NCBI GenBank assembly: GCA_000469685.2
Contig: LS997567.1
Location: forward strand, 40,910,775 to 40,974,774
Source: Haemonchus contortus
Taxonomy: Eukaryota; Nematoda; Chromadorea; Rhabditida; Trichostrongylidae
Direction of reading: 5' to 3'
DNA length: 64,000 nt
In this document: one piece after another, positions 1 to 25,300 of the stretch
Layout: each line of letters opens with the position of its first letter
Numbering within the stretch: position 1 is the first letter of the stretch
Notes under the pieces: model-generated
Seen by the model: the letters and a program-made list of their open reading frames with translations, nothing else
Told to the model about the DNA's origin: nothing
Database searches by the model: none
Program-made: the position numbers and the translations under genes

Positions 1-201
1 ACCAGTTCAGTCCGCCTTAATTCTCAAATGAAACTAAACTCGTCCAAATGTAAAAAATGGCAGATAGGTGCTGGACCTATGCTATACTCGAACTTGAATA
101 CGGCACAAAGCGGCGCGGGGCCTCTGCCAGTGGGCCTCCTCCCGTACCCCTCAGTAAGACGTGTAGAAAAAAAAAAGGATTTCATGAAAACTGACACTCA
201 C

Positions 202-2596
202 CACAAAAACTGTAGTAACGGGACCCGATACTTTCCACAGAAGTCGACGAATTTCACGTGTTCAACGCATGCTTCAAAATAGACCCCTTTACAGTTGGGA
301 TTTACACATTGATTCGCCGAATTGAGGTATGCGATCAGTTCCCTGAAATAGAAAATTACTTTGGTTATTGCTTCTCTAACTAATAATTTCTGATCTCTTA
401 CAGTACTCTACTGTACTCTTTTTAAACTGATTCGGAGAGAATAATGATTGAATTGTGATAACGTTCTCAGAGAACCGGTTGTACTCTCAGCAACTTTACA
501 CCAAAGTTCGTTGCCGTTCAAAAAAAGTCATGGCTTGAAAAATTGTTGGCGATAAGTGATAACTGATAAGTATGGGTCGACATGATGTCGAAAAGCGAGT
601 AAACTCCTATCAGGAAGGCTCAGAGTGAAAGAAAAGTGATTCGCATTCGAATGACAAAGATCGGTCCGTTCAAAGAATACGCCGTAAGTAGGGTTGCAAC
701 GAGAAATCACCTTGGCAGCACTTCCTTCAAGGGTAACTTGGACATCTTCAGTCGTACAAGACGTCCTGCTAGTTCTTTCAGCTTCGGTGGCTCCAATTGC
801 ATATTGTGGACAAAGTGATGAACTGAAAATAATTGTAAATACTTGAATGGATACAAGACAATACAGGATTGGAGTAACTGGTATTACTTTTGGGGATAGG
901 TAAGTTCTGGTCAAACCAGATGGCAATGGCACAAATCCCCCTACTTTTCGATTTAAAACACCTAAAATGACTCCATAATGATTCCCAGAAACAGCAACAT
1001 TCACGTTTCGACACGTTAGAGTCCATCTCGTTCTAGGTTGCGCCATGCATTCCTGCATGTGGGAGTATGGGACTCGTAGATGTGCAGATAATATGAAAAG
1101 CCCAAGAACAGACGCGAGCGGTTGCGCAGCGAAGTCACCATGTGATTGGTGGACTACCAAAAACGACCAATATGAAGAGACTTCCAGAGGCTTAAGCCAC
1201 CAAACCTGTCAGCGAGAAGTTACCTCTGGTGTACCTTATCGGGCACTCATTTTAAAAAAAGGAATAGGGATAGACCTGCGTACAAAGGTGCCAGTAGGGT
1301 TAGACTACACCTGATTAGCAGGGAGTTCCAGGCATAATTGATACCGAAAATGCTCTCGAATCAAATGATGAAATAAAATAATAATTAAAATAAAATAAAT
1401 GTACCTAGGGGATTGCTTCGGAGACTGAGTTGTTGAAGATTTCGAAGTTTCACAATCTCCGTGGGCAATGTCTAAAGATCCAAGCCTGTGATGAACAGTA
1501 CTAAAACTTGCCAGTAAGTAATTTAATCATTTTATAACTTACTTTCAGAACATTGTTGTGTAAAGATAGGCTTTCGAGATTTCTGAGTTCTCCAAATGTC
1601 GATGGAATCGTTTCGAGCTGATTGTCGCACAACGACAAGGACGACAACTTCTGAAGCCTCCCGATGGTGGCTGGTACTTCATGCAGAAGGTTGCCACCAA
1701 GATAGAGAATTTCCAGCCTGTAAAGGTGTAAAATCACAACCAGAAGGGTCCCTCTTCGAATTTGAACCACAGAGAGCAAGAAAGAGCTGAATGCCGGTTC
1801 CGGAATGGCGATAATCATTCAGTCATTCTCAATTCGCCCATAAAGTGGTCCCAAGTCACCTTTCCTCCACCAAATCGGAAGATAAGACTTCTTAGCAAGT
1901 GTGTCTTGATCGTTATCAATGATAGAACCAACAGAACTGATTTTCTACTCACTTGGACATACTTCCAATAGCATACGGTACAGTTTCGATACGATTTCCA
2001 CCTAGATGAAGTACCCGTAAGCGATACATGCTGAATACAGGTGGTGGCACAGTCTCGAAACGATTCCCGGATAGGTACAGAGCCTCCATATGCTCCAGAT
2101 TAGCCATAGATTTCGGAAGTTCCTCGAGAAGATTGTTACGTGCTGCGAGGGTCCGTAAATGGACCATCGAACCGACATCTTCAGGCAACACTGACAAGCC
2201 ATTGCTTGAGACGTCGAGGCTGAAATACTACGAAGTACGAGAGCGACCAAAAAGTTATCAGGACCAGCCTGCACAACTGAACTGCTTACCTGACTAGATT
2301 TGCAAATGCTGGTAAACATTCGATGTGTAGGAGATTGTTTTTGCTGACATTCAGACGGCGAACCTCGAGCGGATCATACTCTTCGCCAGTGGTTGGATGA
2401 CGACGAGGCACACGTTCCAGTTGCCTCCCTTCGAAATTCAAGTCGATTGGACGAGAACTGTAAGAAAGCAAATTCAGAAATGGATGGAATGTAGCCAGTA
2501 GTAAGGGAATGGGATTGGTAAATGTACGGACTTTCCAGGTTGTTCCAAAGTGAACGCGGATGGATTCGATGGGCCGGGTTCGGGTGTCGGCAGCAT
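202..2596 (-). CDS. LRRC58-like leucine-rich repeat protein, 3' end unresolved
   Basis: Exons, 5' to 3' on the minus strand: 2596-2532, 2457-2290, 2219-1953, 1717-1543, 1471-1405, 822-711 and 342-202. All junction phases agree, giving about 331 residues. The start is the ATG at 2596; the other open frame there has no ATG. The middle exons encode consecutive leucine-rich repeats (for example LEILYLGGNLLHEVP and LESLSLHNNVL). These are followed by the block EPPKLKELAGR and a cysteine-containing tail (NQCVNPNCKGVYFEACVE, then VKFVDFCGKYRVPLL). This order, LRRs then PPxLxELA then a CxxxxCxGVYFxxC tail, is the layout of LRRC58 proteins. Little is firmly known about the family; a role in protein-protein interaction is inferred from the repeats. 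The last exon should begin with one base completing a split codon, downstream of 202, but no convincing acceptor and stop were found there, so the end may lie off the window. The first donor (AA|gtccgt) is weak. Confidence 0.85.
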
Positions 2597-5566
2597 CACG
2601 CGACGCCACCACCTGCTCTGCGATTTGGGCCCGGCGCAAAGTCGACCGGGTAGGGTCACATGTGGTGCACGTGTTCCCGTCTGTCCCCTCCCACTATCGT
2701 CGCATTGATGGGGGGACCTACCGCTTTTCGGCCTTCCCCCTCCCTATATCGCTGCTGGTTTCTCGTTCTGGTGGGGCGACAAGGAGACGAAGTGGGAACA
2801 CGTGTATTGCGTGAGCATCCAGTTCTCCCAGGGGTATCCCTGGAACCCTCCGGTCACACTCCATTTGAAGAAACACCGAGGAACATAGCTTTAATTGGTA
2901 AACTATGTTTCAACGGCTCCGTACGCGGTCTACCATCAAAAGCATTGCCGAAACAGGTTGAAATTTCAAAAAGACAGAGGGAACATAGACCAGAACCAGA
3001 GGTAGCACAGCAACTTTTGAAGAGACAGATTTACTGGTTGCAGAAATTGAAGAAAAAATAGATGGTATGTGACCAAAAGATACTACACATATAGTATCAA
3101 AAATAGCACGAAGAAAACTCGTACAAGCATATGCCCGGAATCTGACACATCGTGCAACAACTGGGGTGCAGAGACTCCCCTCCTCCTCTTACGAATCATT
3201 AGGTAAGTAGCATAAGAGGCCTCGACAACTGGTTTGGGATTTTTCGTGATGCATTCATTGTCAATTTATGATCTACTTATGATCTTTTTTCAAATAGATC
3301 AGAAAGGATGATAATTCGCAAAAACTCTTTCAATGAGAACTTCAATGTCAATTACTTTGCCTTACTCGACAGTAAGAAGGAGGGAGATTTCGAGAAAACG
3401 AGGGTAGGCATACTTGACAGTAATTAGGAAATCAAAAGAAGCTATCGAAAATCGGACAAGGATGCTCTAACGTGAGCAGTTTCCAGGTCCATACACGCTT
3501 GCAAAACTTTCAAGTCCAAGATACAAACTGAACTTGCCGCTACTGCCAAACCCACCAGAAGTTGCATTTTTATCAAAAATGCAGCGTTTTCTGAAGTGGT
3601 TTATAGCAAGCTTATTAAATCTCGAAGTAAGCAAGCGCATGGCCTATTGGCCTTCCAAGAAAAACGCCACCGAAGAAGGGTCCAAACTAATCTATGAACA
3701 TGGTTGAGTAGGAACTGCTGGCAGAAGATGAACATCAATATTCATTATCTAAAATTAGACACACTGTAAATTTTTAGGAATTGAAATTCCCATGAAGTCC
3801 AATTGTCTGACTTGTTCACCCATTGATCTTTTATGTTTACGACGCAAGATGTGATCATAAAAATTTGCACTTCCCATGATTTTGTAACCGATTTTTTGAT
3901 TTTTTGACCTATGCGCCATCTACAGTCATCCCGCTGTGGCCACCAAAGAAATGTTTAGAACTTCATTGCCGAATTACTTCAATTAACTAGTTAATCGGTC
4001 ACAAGAGGGGGATTTGGAGGAACGAAAGAAAGAATGTAAGACTCGCCATGATGAAGAAACTGAAAGGAACTGTTTAAAACTTGGGAGAAAGGAGCTTTTA
4101 CTTGAGCAGCGTTCGTAAAAAGCTACCCATCATATGGTAGTTGTTTTCTTTTGCTTATTGACCGGCCACTTACCGATATATGAACTACAAGTCCTTCCAA
4201 GGGTCTCAGGTTAGACATGAAAATGAGTGAAGTAGCTGGACCTTCAAACTGTTTCTATACTTGTGTGGTCAGTGGAAACTTTCAGCGAAGAGCACAATAG
4301 ACGTATAACTGAAATCGAGAGTAAACTGAAAATTTTCAGTAATGTTACTTGTCAAGCAATTTTTTGACCTGCTCGAAACTGATCATTGATTTATTTATTA
4401 CTGCTGTTCAATGCAAAGCATCAGAACTGGAGAAGACAAGTTCGCATTTCTATGTATGAGTTTTTATTTTGCTTATTCATTTCACTGGGTTTTACTTGAG
4501 TTTTACTTTCATTTTCAGTGGATACCACTACCCGCCAGAGTCGAAAAGATTGAACGATAAACAAAGTCTACAATCAGTTTTAACTCTCGCCTCCAGCCTC
4601 TCCCACTCATCCACTCATCCTTCTACCCACCCCCCCCCCCCTCACTTCAGCTCCCTCCTGCCCCTCTTCTTCTACTGCTGAGAATACCCAGGCAAAAATA
4701 CATTGAAAAGGATTCTTGTTCAACAAAATCTCGCCAAACGTGTAGAACGCTGTAGTGGGTTGCTAATGGGTTGCTAGATCAGCATTGGACTGACGGTCAA
4801 AAAGTCACCAAAAAATTACTGGCCGTCCTAATCGTACTTGTCTACTAGTTCTTAAGCTATCAGTCTTTCTATCAAAAACCCGCTAGTCTCAAATGTGGTA
4901 GCTAAGAAAGACGGACTTTCCAATGATTTTAGAATGCTCTTTGATGATTGTTCGTTTGAACTGCAAACCTTGCGTCAGTTGCTCCTTCACCCTACCACGT
5001 GGTACCATGTCTGCCTCATTCGAAAAAAAAAAAAAGAGATGTACTGTTAGTGTTTTAGTTACGCCCAATGACGTCATCTAGACAGCAAAACACTTTCAGC
5101 ACTGTTTGTTGAAAACTTGTTTCTACAGAGTAAATGTAAGGAACAAGTGCAACACAAATGGAATACGACGTTAATGGTTGTTCGCATAGTTCACAAACTT
5201 TAGTTATTTCCTTAGTGTTCACTGTAAGAGATCTCTGGTAGTAACTCTTTCGGAACATTGGTTTTAGACTACCATTTACTTTACCGGGTATTTACTTATA
5301 CAGTAGAGACTGAAAATCAAATTTTCGGTGGCTTACCTTCAATAAAACTCCCGTCACAGAGCAACAGTTTCTTCAAAAATGGATTGAACGCCATCTTCTA
5401 CCCTAAAAGCTCATCCGAAGTAAGCAATGGTTCAAAAAAGTGGATTTGAAAAAAACAGAAGCAATAAGATCTTAGACGATTTCAAGACTGTGCAATTTCC
5501 CGACGTCTTGTATTTTTGTCGGGAAATGTCTAATACGAATTTATTTACTGAGAATCCCTAAACATC
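2597..5566. other. intergenic DNA, no supported gene
   Basis: No exon chain or recognisable protein was found. An open stretch at 2660-3061 (plus) lacks known motifs and has no supporting splice pattern. A pyrimidine-rich tract with a run of C lies at 4592-4665. The first few hundred bases upstream of 2596 presumably hold the promoter of the LRRC58-like gene; nothing specific is visible. Confidence 0.5.
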
Positions 5567-6100
5567 GGGTTGTAACATAAGTTCGTAGAGTTTTTTCACG
5601 AAGATTTATTTTAAAAAATAATAATAATTATAATAAGAAATTATTTAATAAATTATTATAATAATCAGCCAATTCACGTGTTGTTTGGCGACCATCTTCC
5701 ATCAATAGTGCCTCAGATGCTCTTCGTCGAATTCTGCAGCTCGTCACCTTCGAGGCATTCCTTCGAGGTTAAAGTTGCCATTTTTGAGCTTTGCGAACCA
5801 TTTTTATGCAGTGGACACCTTCCTCGTACACATTGCATTGTCCGGAGCGGCTTCGGCTGCTTTTTGACCTCGATGAAAAGCAAAAAAAAGCAGATGTCGA
5901 GAATGCTGATTTTTTCCTCCTGGATATTCTATTTCTGAGCCAGAAAAAAGACGAACAATTAAACTATCCAAAAAAAGAAATAAAACAGTTTTGTAGAGGA
6001 GAAAGAACTTTTGAATGAATGTATACACTTTGCTGAAAAACGGAACAATTCTTTGTAAAATAACTCTAACGCAAAACTCTACGAACTTATGTTACAACCC
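5567..6100. mobile_element. non-autonomous DNA transposon (MITE), 28 bp terminal inverted repeats
   Basis: Bases 5567-5594 (beginning GGGTTGTAACATAAGTTC) are the exact reverse complement of 6073-6100. The 534 bp element has no intact transposase. Its interior includes an A/T-only stretch around 5612-5665. A TA target duplication is not evident directly at the ends. The size and long perfect inverted repeats suggest a deletion derivative of a Tc1/mariner-type element. That is inference, because no parent element is in the window. Confidence 0.75.
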
Positions 6101-6274
6101 AATACGATCTGACTAAGTATAGAGCTGGGCAACTTACTCACTAACTTTGTCTTAACATACTTTATACATAGTATAGGGTGCAGTACACAGAAGCTTCTGA
6201 AAATGTGTATGCAATTACTGTAGCTACGTGGCTCCGTCTTGGTAGGCCGGAAGTAAGCAGCTAGGTAGCAAGAA

Positions 6275-6535
6275 AAAGGAGATGAGCAGTAGTATCGGTT
6301 TTGTGTAATCAATTCGCCGCACGCGGCTCCGCGGACTACTCGTTTGCCGTTATTACAGCTCTAGCGTTCTTCATACAGCTCAATCGACATGCGATCCTTA
6401 TTTTAGGCATGATTCTACTGTTTCTTACTTTGTTACTGTATGTCTGACCTGCTACTGCATTCTGCCACATTCCTTCGCGCGCGGCGTCCCTCTCGCGACT
6501 ACGCGACAACTTCGTTCCCACTGTACCACACCCGC
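6275..6535 (-). repeat. repeat family R1, copy 1 (minus orientation)
   Basis: Related to 26903-27161 (minus), 29945-30160 (plus) and 61086-61345 (plus). Shared features are the outer end GGGTGTGGTGCAGTAGGAACG-like, a GC-rich segment of CGCG-type words, and an inner end CGTTCCTACTGCCC-like, so about 11 bp of each end are inverted relative to each other. Copy 1 is diverged at both ends. There is no coding capacity. The start TGGTGCAGTAGG resembles a tRNA A box, but no B box is visible, so a MITE is preferred over a SINE. Confidence 0.7.
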
Positions 6536-6695
6536 AAAAAAATAGTCACAGTTACCAAGAACAAGTTATCCCTACAATTGTTAAAGAAAACTTGAAACCC
6601 TGACAAATTCCAATAAGATTTTTGGGGAGTTGAGTACCAGCAGTATTTCAGAGCTTGTTCCTTTACCAAGTCTGGTTTGGCAACGGCTATACGTA

Positions 6696-7942
6696 GGTTG
6701 CCTTTTATATTTTGAGATTTGAGAACCGAAACAAATACTATTTATTGAAAACCGGTTTACTGCCTTTCAAAAATCTCCACATTAAGATCTATATACTTTT
6801 GTATGAGCTCGAACCAATTTTCGAAGCGCTTTTGCCACTCTGATGTAGGTAACTCTAAACATGGATTCTGAACGCATCAACGGCTTCTTCAGGTGTCGAA
6901 AAACGTTGACTTCCCATTTTATTTTTTACGTACGGGATGAGAAGAAGTCACCCGGGGGCTACATGGCTCATGACCTGTCAAATCGTTGTTTTGAGTGCTC
7001 AAAAATGGAGTTGTTTGAGCCGATGTGTGGGAGCTCGCATTGTCGGGGTGAAGAGTGTTCCGTCTGCAGCAATTTTTTTCCCTGATTTTTTGAAAGTCAA
7101 CTGACAAACAAATGGTGGTATACCACTCAGAATTAACTGTTCTGCTTGTCCTAGTGGTATGGTTCCGACATGTCCAGTTTTTCCAAAGAAATGGGAGGCC
7201 AATTGCTCGGAAGTGCTTGGTGCGGACAGATTTTGTTGGATTTGGCTCATCTTGAAATACCCATATAGTCGACTGCTGTTTACTTTCGGGCTCATACGCA
7301 GAAATCCATGATCCGTCATCTGTTTCGATGCTATAGACGTGTTTCGAAGCACCGCGATCGTATTTTTTGAGCATTTCTTTCGATCAATCGACACGAGTCC
7401 CTTTTCTGGAGGATCGACAAATTTTTCAAAAACAATTTTTTTACAGTCAAACGTTCATGCAAAATTGAATATATGCTGGTCCCACTAATGCCTAAGGTTG
7501 TCCCAATCTCACGATAGGCCACATGACTCTCTTGCAATATTTGTTTGTGCACAGTATCAACGGTTTCCGGAACAACAACTGATTTTGGACCACCTTCACG
7601 AAATTCTTCTTCGAGTGAACTACGACCTCGGGTGAACTCACTGTACCATCGATAAACACTGGTCTTGGATGAAGCCTCATCACCAAAAATTGAACTGAGT
7701 TCATCCGTGCATTGTTGTTGAAATAGTCCACGTCGAAAGTTGAGGAAAATAATCGCGCGAAAATGCTCACGGTTCTACCCCATAACCTGGCCTAAACAAA
7801 ATCTTATAACTTAGTGTAAACAAAACAAATCGCGCTCAAATTTCGCAACGTAACCTAAAAATAGTCAAACTTTACGATAGTGGTGTCAGTTGCTAGATTG
7901 CTACACTAGTCTTGCCAAATCTCAAAATATAAAAGGCAACCC
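6696..7942 (-). mobile_element. degenerate mariner transposon (bandit/cecropia-like)
   Basis: The 1.25 kb element is bounded by TA dinucleotides at 6694-6695 and 7943-7944. Its imperfect terminal inverted repeats begin GGTTGCCTTTTATATTTTG on the left and GGGTTGCCTTTTATATTTTG read inward from the right. Size, TA duplication and repeats fit mariner. Its position between the LRRC58-like and nucleotidase genes does not interrupt either. Confidence 0.9.
6919..7770 (-). pseudogene. mariner transposase pseudogene
   Basis: Broken transposase frames run on the minus strand. The N-terminal part has the helix-turn-helix region (AYREIGTTLGISGTSIYSIL, about 7520-7465). The catalytic part shows DDGSWISAYEPESKQQS with the first acidic residue, and later LHPDNASSHTS with the second Asp. 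The third catalytic region, usually SPDLAPxD in mariners, reads SPRVTSS here, so the final Asp is lost. The reading frame shifts several times (for instance near 7380-7440 and 7180). No functional protein is expected. The C-terminal third is closest to bandit-type elements, judged from memory of family motifs. Confidence 0.88.
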
Positions 7943-7944
7943 TA

Positions 7945-9161
7945 GTAGACAACGGCTTGCAGTGCGCCAAGGCAACTAACAACCGAGGCAATCAAGCAAA
8001 ACAAGGAGGGTAGCGGGACAGCTAGCTAAGAATCGTCGCGCATCAAATATAACGTCGCCCACTTATACAATGATCAAATAAACCAAGGGGTCGTCACATA
8101 CGAGTGGCCATTTTGACCACGTTCGATACAAATAAAATTTCATTTGAAAAAGATTTATCCAAAGTAAAAAGAGCATAACTAAATTGAAAGAGGAATGATA
8201 GCAAATTTTATGATGAATGCAGCTTCGTATTCGTTGAAGGCATCATTCAACCCAGCCCTAGCGCTCTAATGAAACAACTGTTTACGGAATAACATATATA
8301 AAGCGTGCATGAATAGACAAATACCATAAAGCCTTGAAACAAAGGTGTTTTCAGTAGTTGGCCACATGCCAGATATCAATTGCAACTATTGTACTTATGA
8401 GAAGTATTCCTAAAAAAAATAGGCTGATAAGTGAAATGAAATACATAATGACGAGATTTAGGATCACTTTCTGTAATATAACAGACATGTACCGCATTTG
8501 TTATAAAGTGAGAACATATGAACCGGTAAGAATCGCGGAAGTTAAGGCAAAAGAAGCGATTACGTGCATGGTAAACGGTGAAATGTGCTTGCCTTCACAC
8601 ATATCCTCGCAAACAGAAATATGCCACAACGCGTCACGGCATGCGACGCGTACGAGTATAAATGGAAAAGCCTATGTGAAGCACTGGAGTGAAAATCATA
8701 TGTAAATGAATGTTTGAGAAGCTAGAAGAAATAGAACGACTTGCGATGCCAAGATGGAGATAAATCAGTAGCTAGTGAGGTGCGTGAAGCTATTTCGGGA
8801 GAAGCCCTCATGCCTGCTCTCGGAAAACGGAAATCGAAACAACTACTGACAAAATGTTAACTCGGCAGTTTAATATGACACTGATTTGACAGTACTTCGA
8901 CCGGGACTCCACGAAAAAAGACGGACTTTACGACCTAATGGCTCTGTAAATATACCACTGATGGAGTTCTGTAATGAAAATCGGAACTCGCCGAGTCTTT
9001 ATCGGCCAGCTTCCGAAGCTATCTTTGTTCCGATTTCCGACTTCGCTGAGCAGTTTCAACGTGAACGTTACGGACTTGCACAGATTAGTCGTGAAGGCGT
9101 TGAGATAAGTACTGTGCAGTGCAAAATCGTGCATGGTCCTTTGGAAGTCACGGTCTTCGGC
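7945..9161. other. intergenic DNA downstream of the nucleotidase gene
   Basis: Holds the 3' flank of the NT5C2-like gene, which is transcribed leftward and stops at 9162. An open frame of about 115 codons at 8358-8705 (plus) starts without an ATG and shows no known motif. No convincing polyadenylation signal was picked out by eye. Confidence 0.45.
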
Positions 9162-22324
<13,163 letters not shown>

Positions 22325-22340
22325 CCTGAAAAAATTCAAA
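22325..22340 (-). promoter_or_regulatory. candidate trans-splice (spliced-leader) acceptor at nucleotidase start
   Basis: Directly upstream of the nucleotidase ATG (22324), the minus strand reads a T-rich run ending TTTTTTCAG|G. Nematode mRNAs often receive a spliced leader at such a site a base or two before the start codon. An ordinary 5'UTR intron acceptor would look the same, so this is inference. Confidence 0.5.
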
Positions 22341-25300
22341 CGATTTTCAAAAAGTTCATTTGAAGTACGACCAAGGAGGGGTGGGAAGACACAGAGCACA
22401 CAATGAAATTGATAACAGAACGTCAAGTTTGTAGATAAGACTTTGCTGCAATAACAATTGTAATAAACGTGGAACGAGGTTATCATAAGAGGGCAAACAA
22501 AGGGGAAGCTTCAAATTTAGACAAGTTACTGTAAAAAAGTGATTATTTAAGAATTTTCTGGAAAGAGAGTACTACTCAGTGAGACGGTCGAACCTTCCAG
22601 AGCTCATAATACTCTAGTACTCGTGGTTTTCCAGAAAAAAATCCTACCGCACGAGCACGAAAACCACACATCTTTTTTTGTTGAAAAAGGGAAAAATAGT
22701 CTTGAGAGGCTCAAAATTGCAGCAAAAATACCAGGAACAGCCAATATTAAAAAATGTAATCGCTAGAATGAGACAGCTTGCAACTGATGGATTTCCGTGC
22801 CATATGTCGACCAATGGAGTCACATTACTTGCACGCTATTACACCTCTGCCCATAGGAATTTACAGACACACCCCTTTCTGTCATAAGTCAAAAGAATGC
22901 GAGTTTTCAACCCCAACGGCAAAAAAATTCTTCTCGTGGTTTCTTTCTACGTGTAAGTTGGAGAATAGCAGACGGCTAGAACACCCTACAAACCTTTACG
23001 GGCTGACTGACTCCCTATGCGAAAATCTGGTTAAGAAAAAGGAATCGGAAATCGGAACAAGCACTTGCAGTTAATATAGAGGATATGAGAAATCCTGCTT
23101 CAAGCAAAACCTCGGAAGCCATTCACGATAAGCCTCTATAGAGAGAGGTTGGGCAAGAGATTGGGAGATCCACAACACTGAAGCTATCAATTTTTTTTCT
23201 TTTTTTTTCAATTTTTCTGAGCTGAAGCATGAAACTTTCCCTTTCACTCCTACAGCATGTTGAGTATTAACTATTAGAGGTGGAAGAGGTGTCAAAAGAA
23301 CAGAGAATTTGGGAAGGTAGAACTGGGAAGGAGCCTTAAAGCTAATTTGCCTCACACAGTGATGGAAGGAGCGATGAATAAAGGCCCTGGCCGAGATTAC
23401 TAGGCATTTGCAAGGGCTGCTGAGAAGTTTCATGGTTTTCCCTTTGTAATCAGCATGTCGCCGAGCAACGAAGTTTTTCTAAGGACAAAAAGAACTAGAA
23501 AATAAAACAACATAGTAACTAGTAACTGAGATAATTGCTTGAGAGTTTCGCTGTAGATTAGCAGGTTCGACAAAGATTGTACCTTACAGTAGTACAATTA
23601 TAAAATATTTTTATGAAGTTGCCAAAGCTTTTGTTCGACAGTGCACATGCTGCACCGGCAAATATTTCAGTAAATTTATTTAACAGTTCTTCGGGCTTTC
23701 AATTACCTACGAATTACTTGTTTGTAAAGCTCTCAGCTGTCAGCCGCTAGCTTCTAATCGTCGTCGTTTAGTTACAAGCCCTTCACGATGAATAAATATT
23801 CTAAGTTCAAAAAAGAGTTCGAAACAAGAGCACAGGCGGACCTATCGTCCCCATTAGCTCCACTACCTTATCCATTAAACTTCTAACAGAAAGTTCAAGT
23901 TCGCAAATTAACTCGAATTAGGGATAGCCCAGTCACAGGTTTCGGCTTGCTGATTTATTTATGACAGGTTGGGTTATGTACACTAACGCGTGCACCATGC
24001 CATGCCCACTACCGCTTACCTACGGCTTGTTAGAGGACGAATATAAACAGTATCGGTTGACTTCCCTTCTCAAAATCTTTTCCCCATTAGGTGATATTTC
24101 CCAATTTGAACGATCTGACGCCGCTTTGTGGATATTGACCCCTTGAAACTGATAGGTGATCGTGGGATTGCTTCCATTCTAACCTCCTCTAGTTCCTAGG
24201 GGATTGATTGTCCTGAGACGGGTTCTGATTTTTAGTCTACATGTCATAAATAGACCGGATATTAAACAACGGACCAATATAAAGAGCAACTGTTGGCTTT
24301 CAATTACATAACTGTTTTCTCACCGCGTTCTTGTGATCTTCACGCTCTTGATCGTGCCTACGTGACTTTCGGGAGGACACACAAACGGGCATACAAACAG
24401 ACACACAAAGTTAGAGCTTCATATATAGAGAGGATAGTGGGATTCTCACTGTAAAGATGAGATTTCCTGCACTAAACTCGATCCATTTCAGGCCTTAAGA
24501 CCTTCCCTACACTTCGGAACCCTTATTTTACAAGACTAGCACAGTTCAGCCACAACTGGTCGAAAATCATCAGACCAGCCAAATCAACTGGGAGAATTGC
24601 AAGAGTAAAAGAATAGAATCACACCAGCATTGCTCGTAGTTGGATCGCACTCTAGAATAATTGGGCATTTCATTCGTCTAAGATAGGCTAGTTCCAGCTT
24701 CCTATGAAAATAAAATGAAAACCAAACTTCGAAGCCTCTAAAGTCCTGAGAAAACCTTCATTTTTGCTGTGCTGCTTTCACATGATCTGTAATAACGAGA
24801 GGCAGTGGAAGGCGCATGGCGCATCCCAAAACTGTCTGCCAACCTTCAAAATCTTATTTGCTCGTAGTAAAGAAAAAGAAATTTTAACAAGTAAGAAGCA
24901 ATTTTCCAACTACATTTAAACTCTCCTGTTAAAAAAAACGCTCGACAATATTTCTTCACCAGTAGGAGTTGTTACTATGACGCTATAGGAAAGAAAAGCG
25001 AGACGGCCCTCAATGAATAAATACAAAAGAACGAAAACCATCAGACCGGTAAATCAGAACCAGTGGACGAGTTTACACGGTGAGTGGTCGATGTTATACT
25101 TTAGTCGACATAACAGTTCTCTATATCAGTCAGCTTATAATTTGGCTAACTTCTCTGTACGCTACACACCTTTTCAGTCCCTTCAGATCGCCCACCTGAA
25201 GGTGGAACGTAGACAACGAGTTTGTTAGGTAGCTTTGGTCGACCAGAATTATTTCCAGGTCTTGTACTCTATTCGATTATTATATTTCTATTTCATTATA

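Noticed and set aside
528..1160. 210-codon minus-strand open frame
   Set aside because: It lacks an ATG start and overlaps the true LRRC58-like exon 711-822, which is read in a different frame matching the family and in phase with its neighbours.
2660..3061. 133-codon plus-strand open frame
   Set aside because: No ATG-driven start, no motif, low-complexity Lys-rich end, and no splice support.
8358..8705. 115-codon plus-strand open frame between genes
   Set aside because: Opens at TTG, has no known motif and lies in the 3' flank of the nucleotidase gene.
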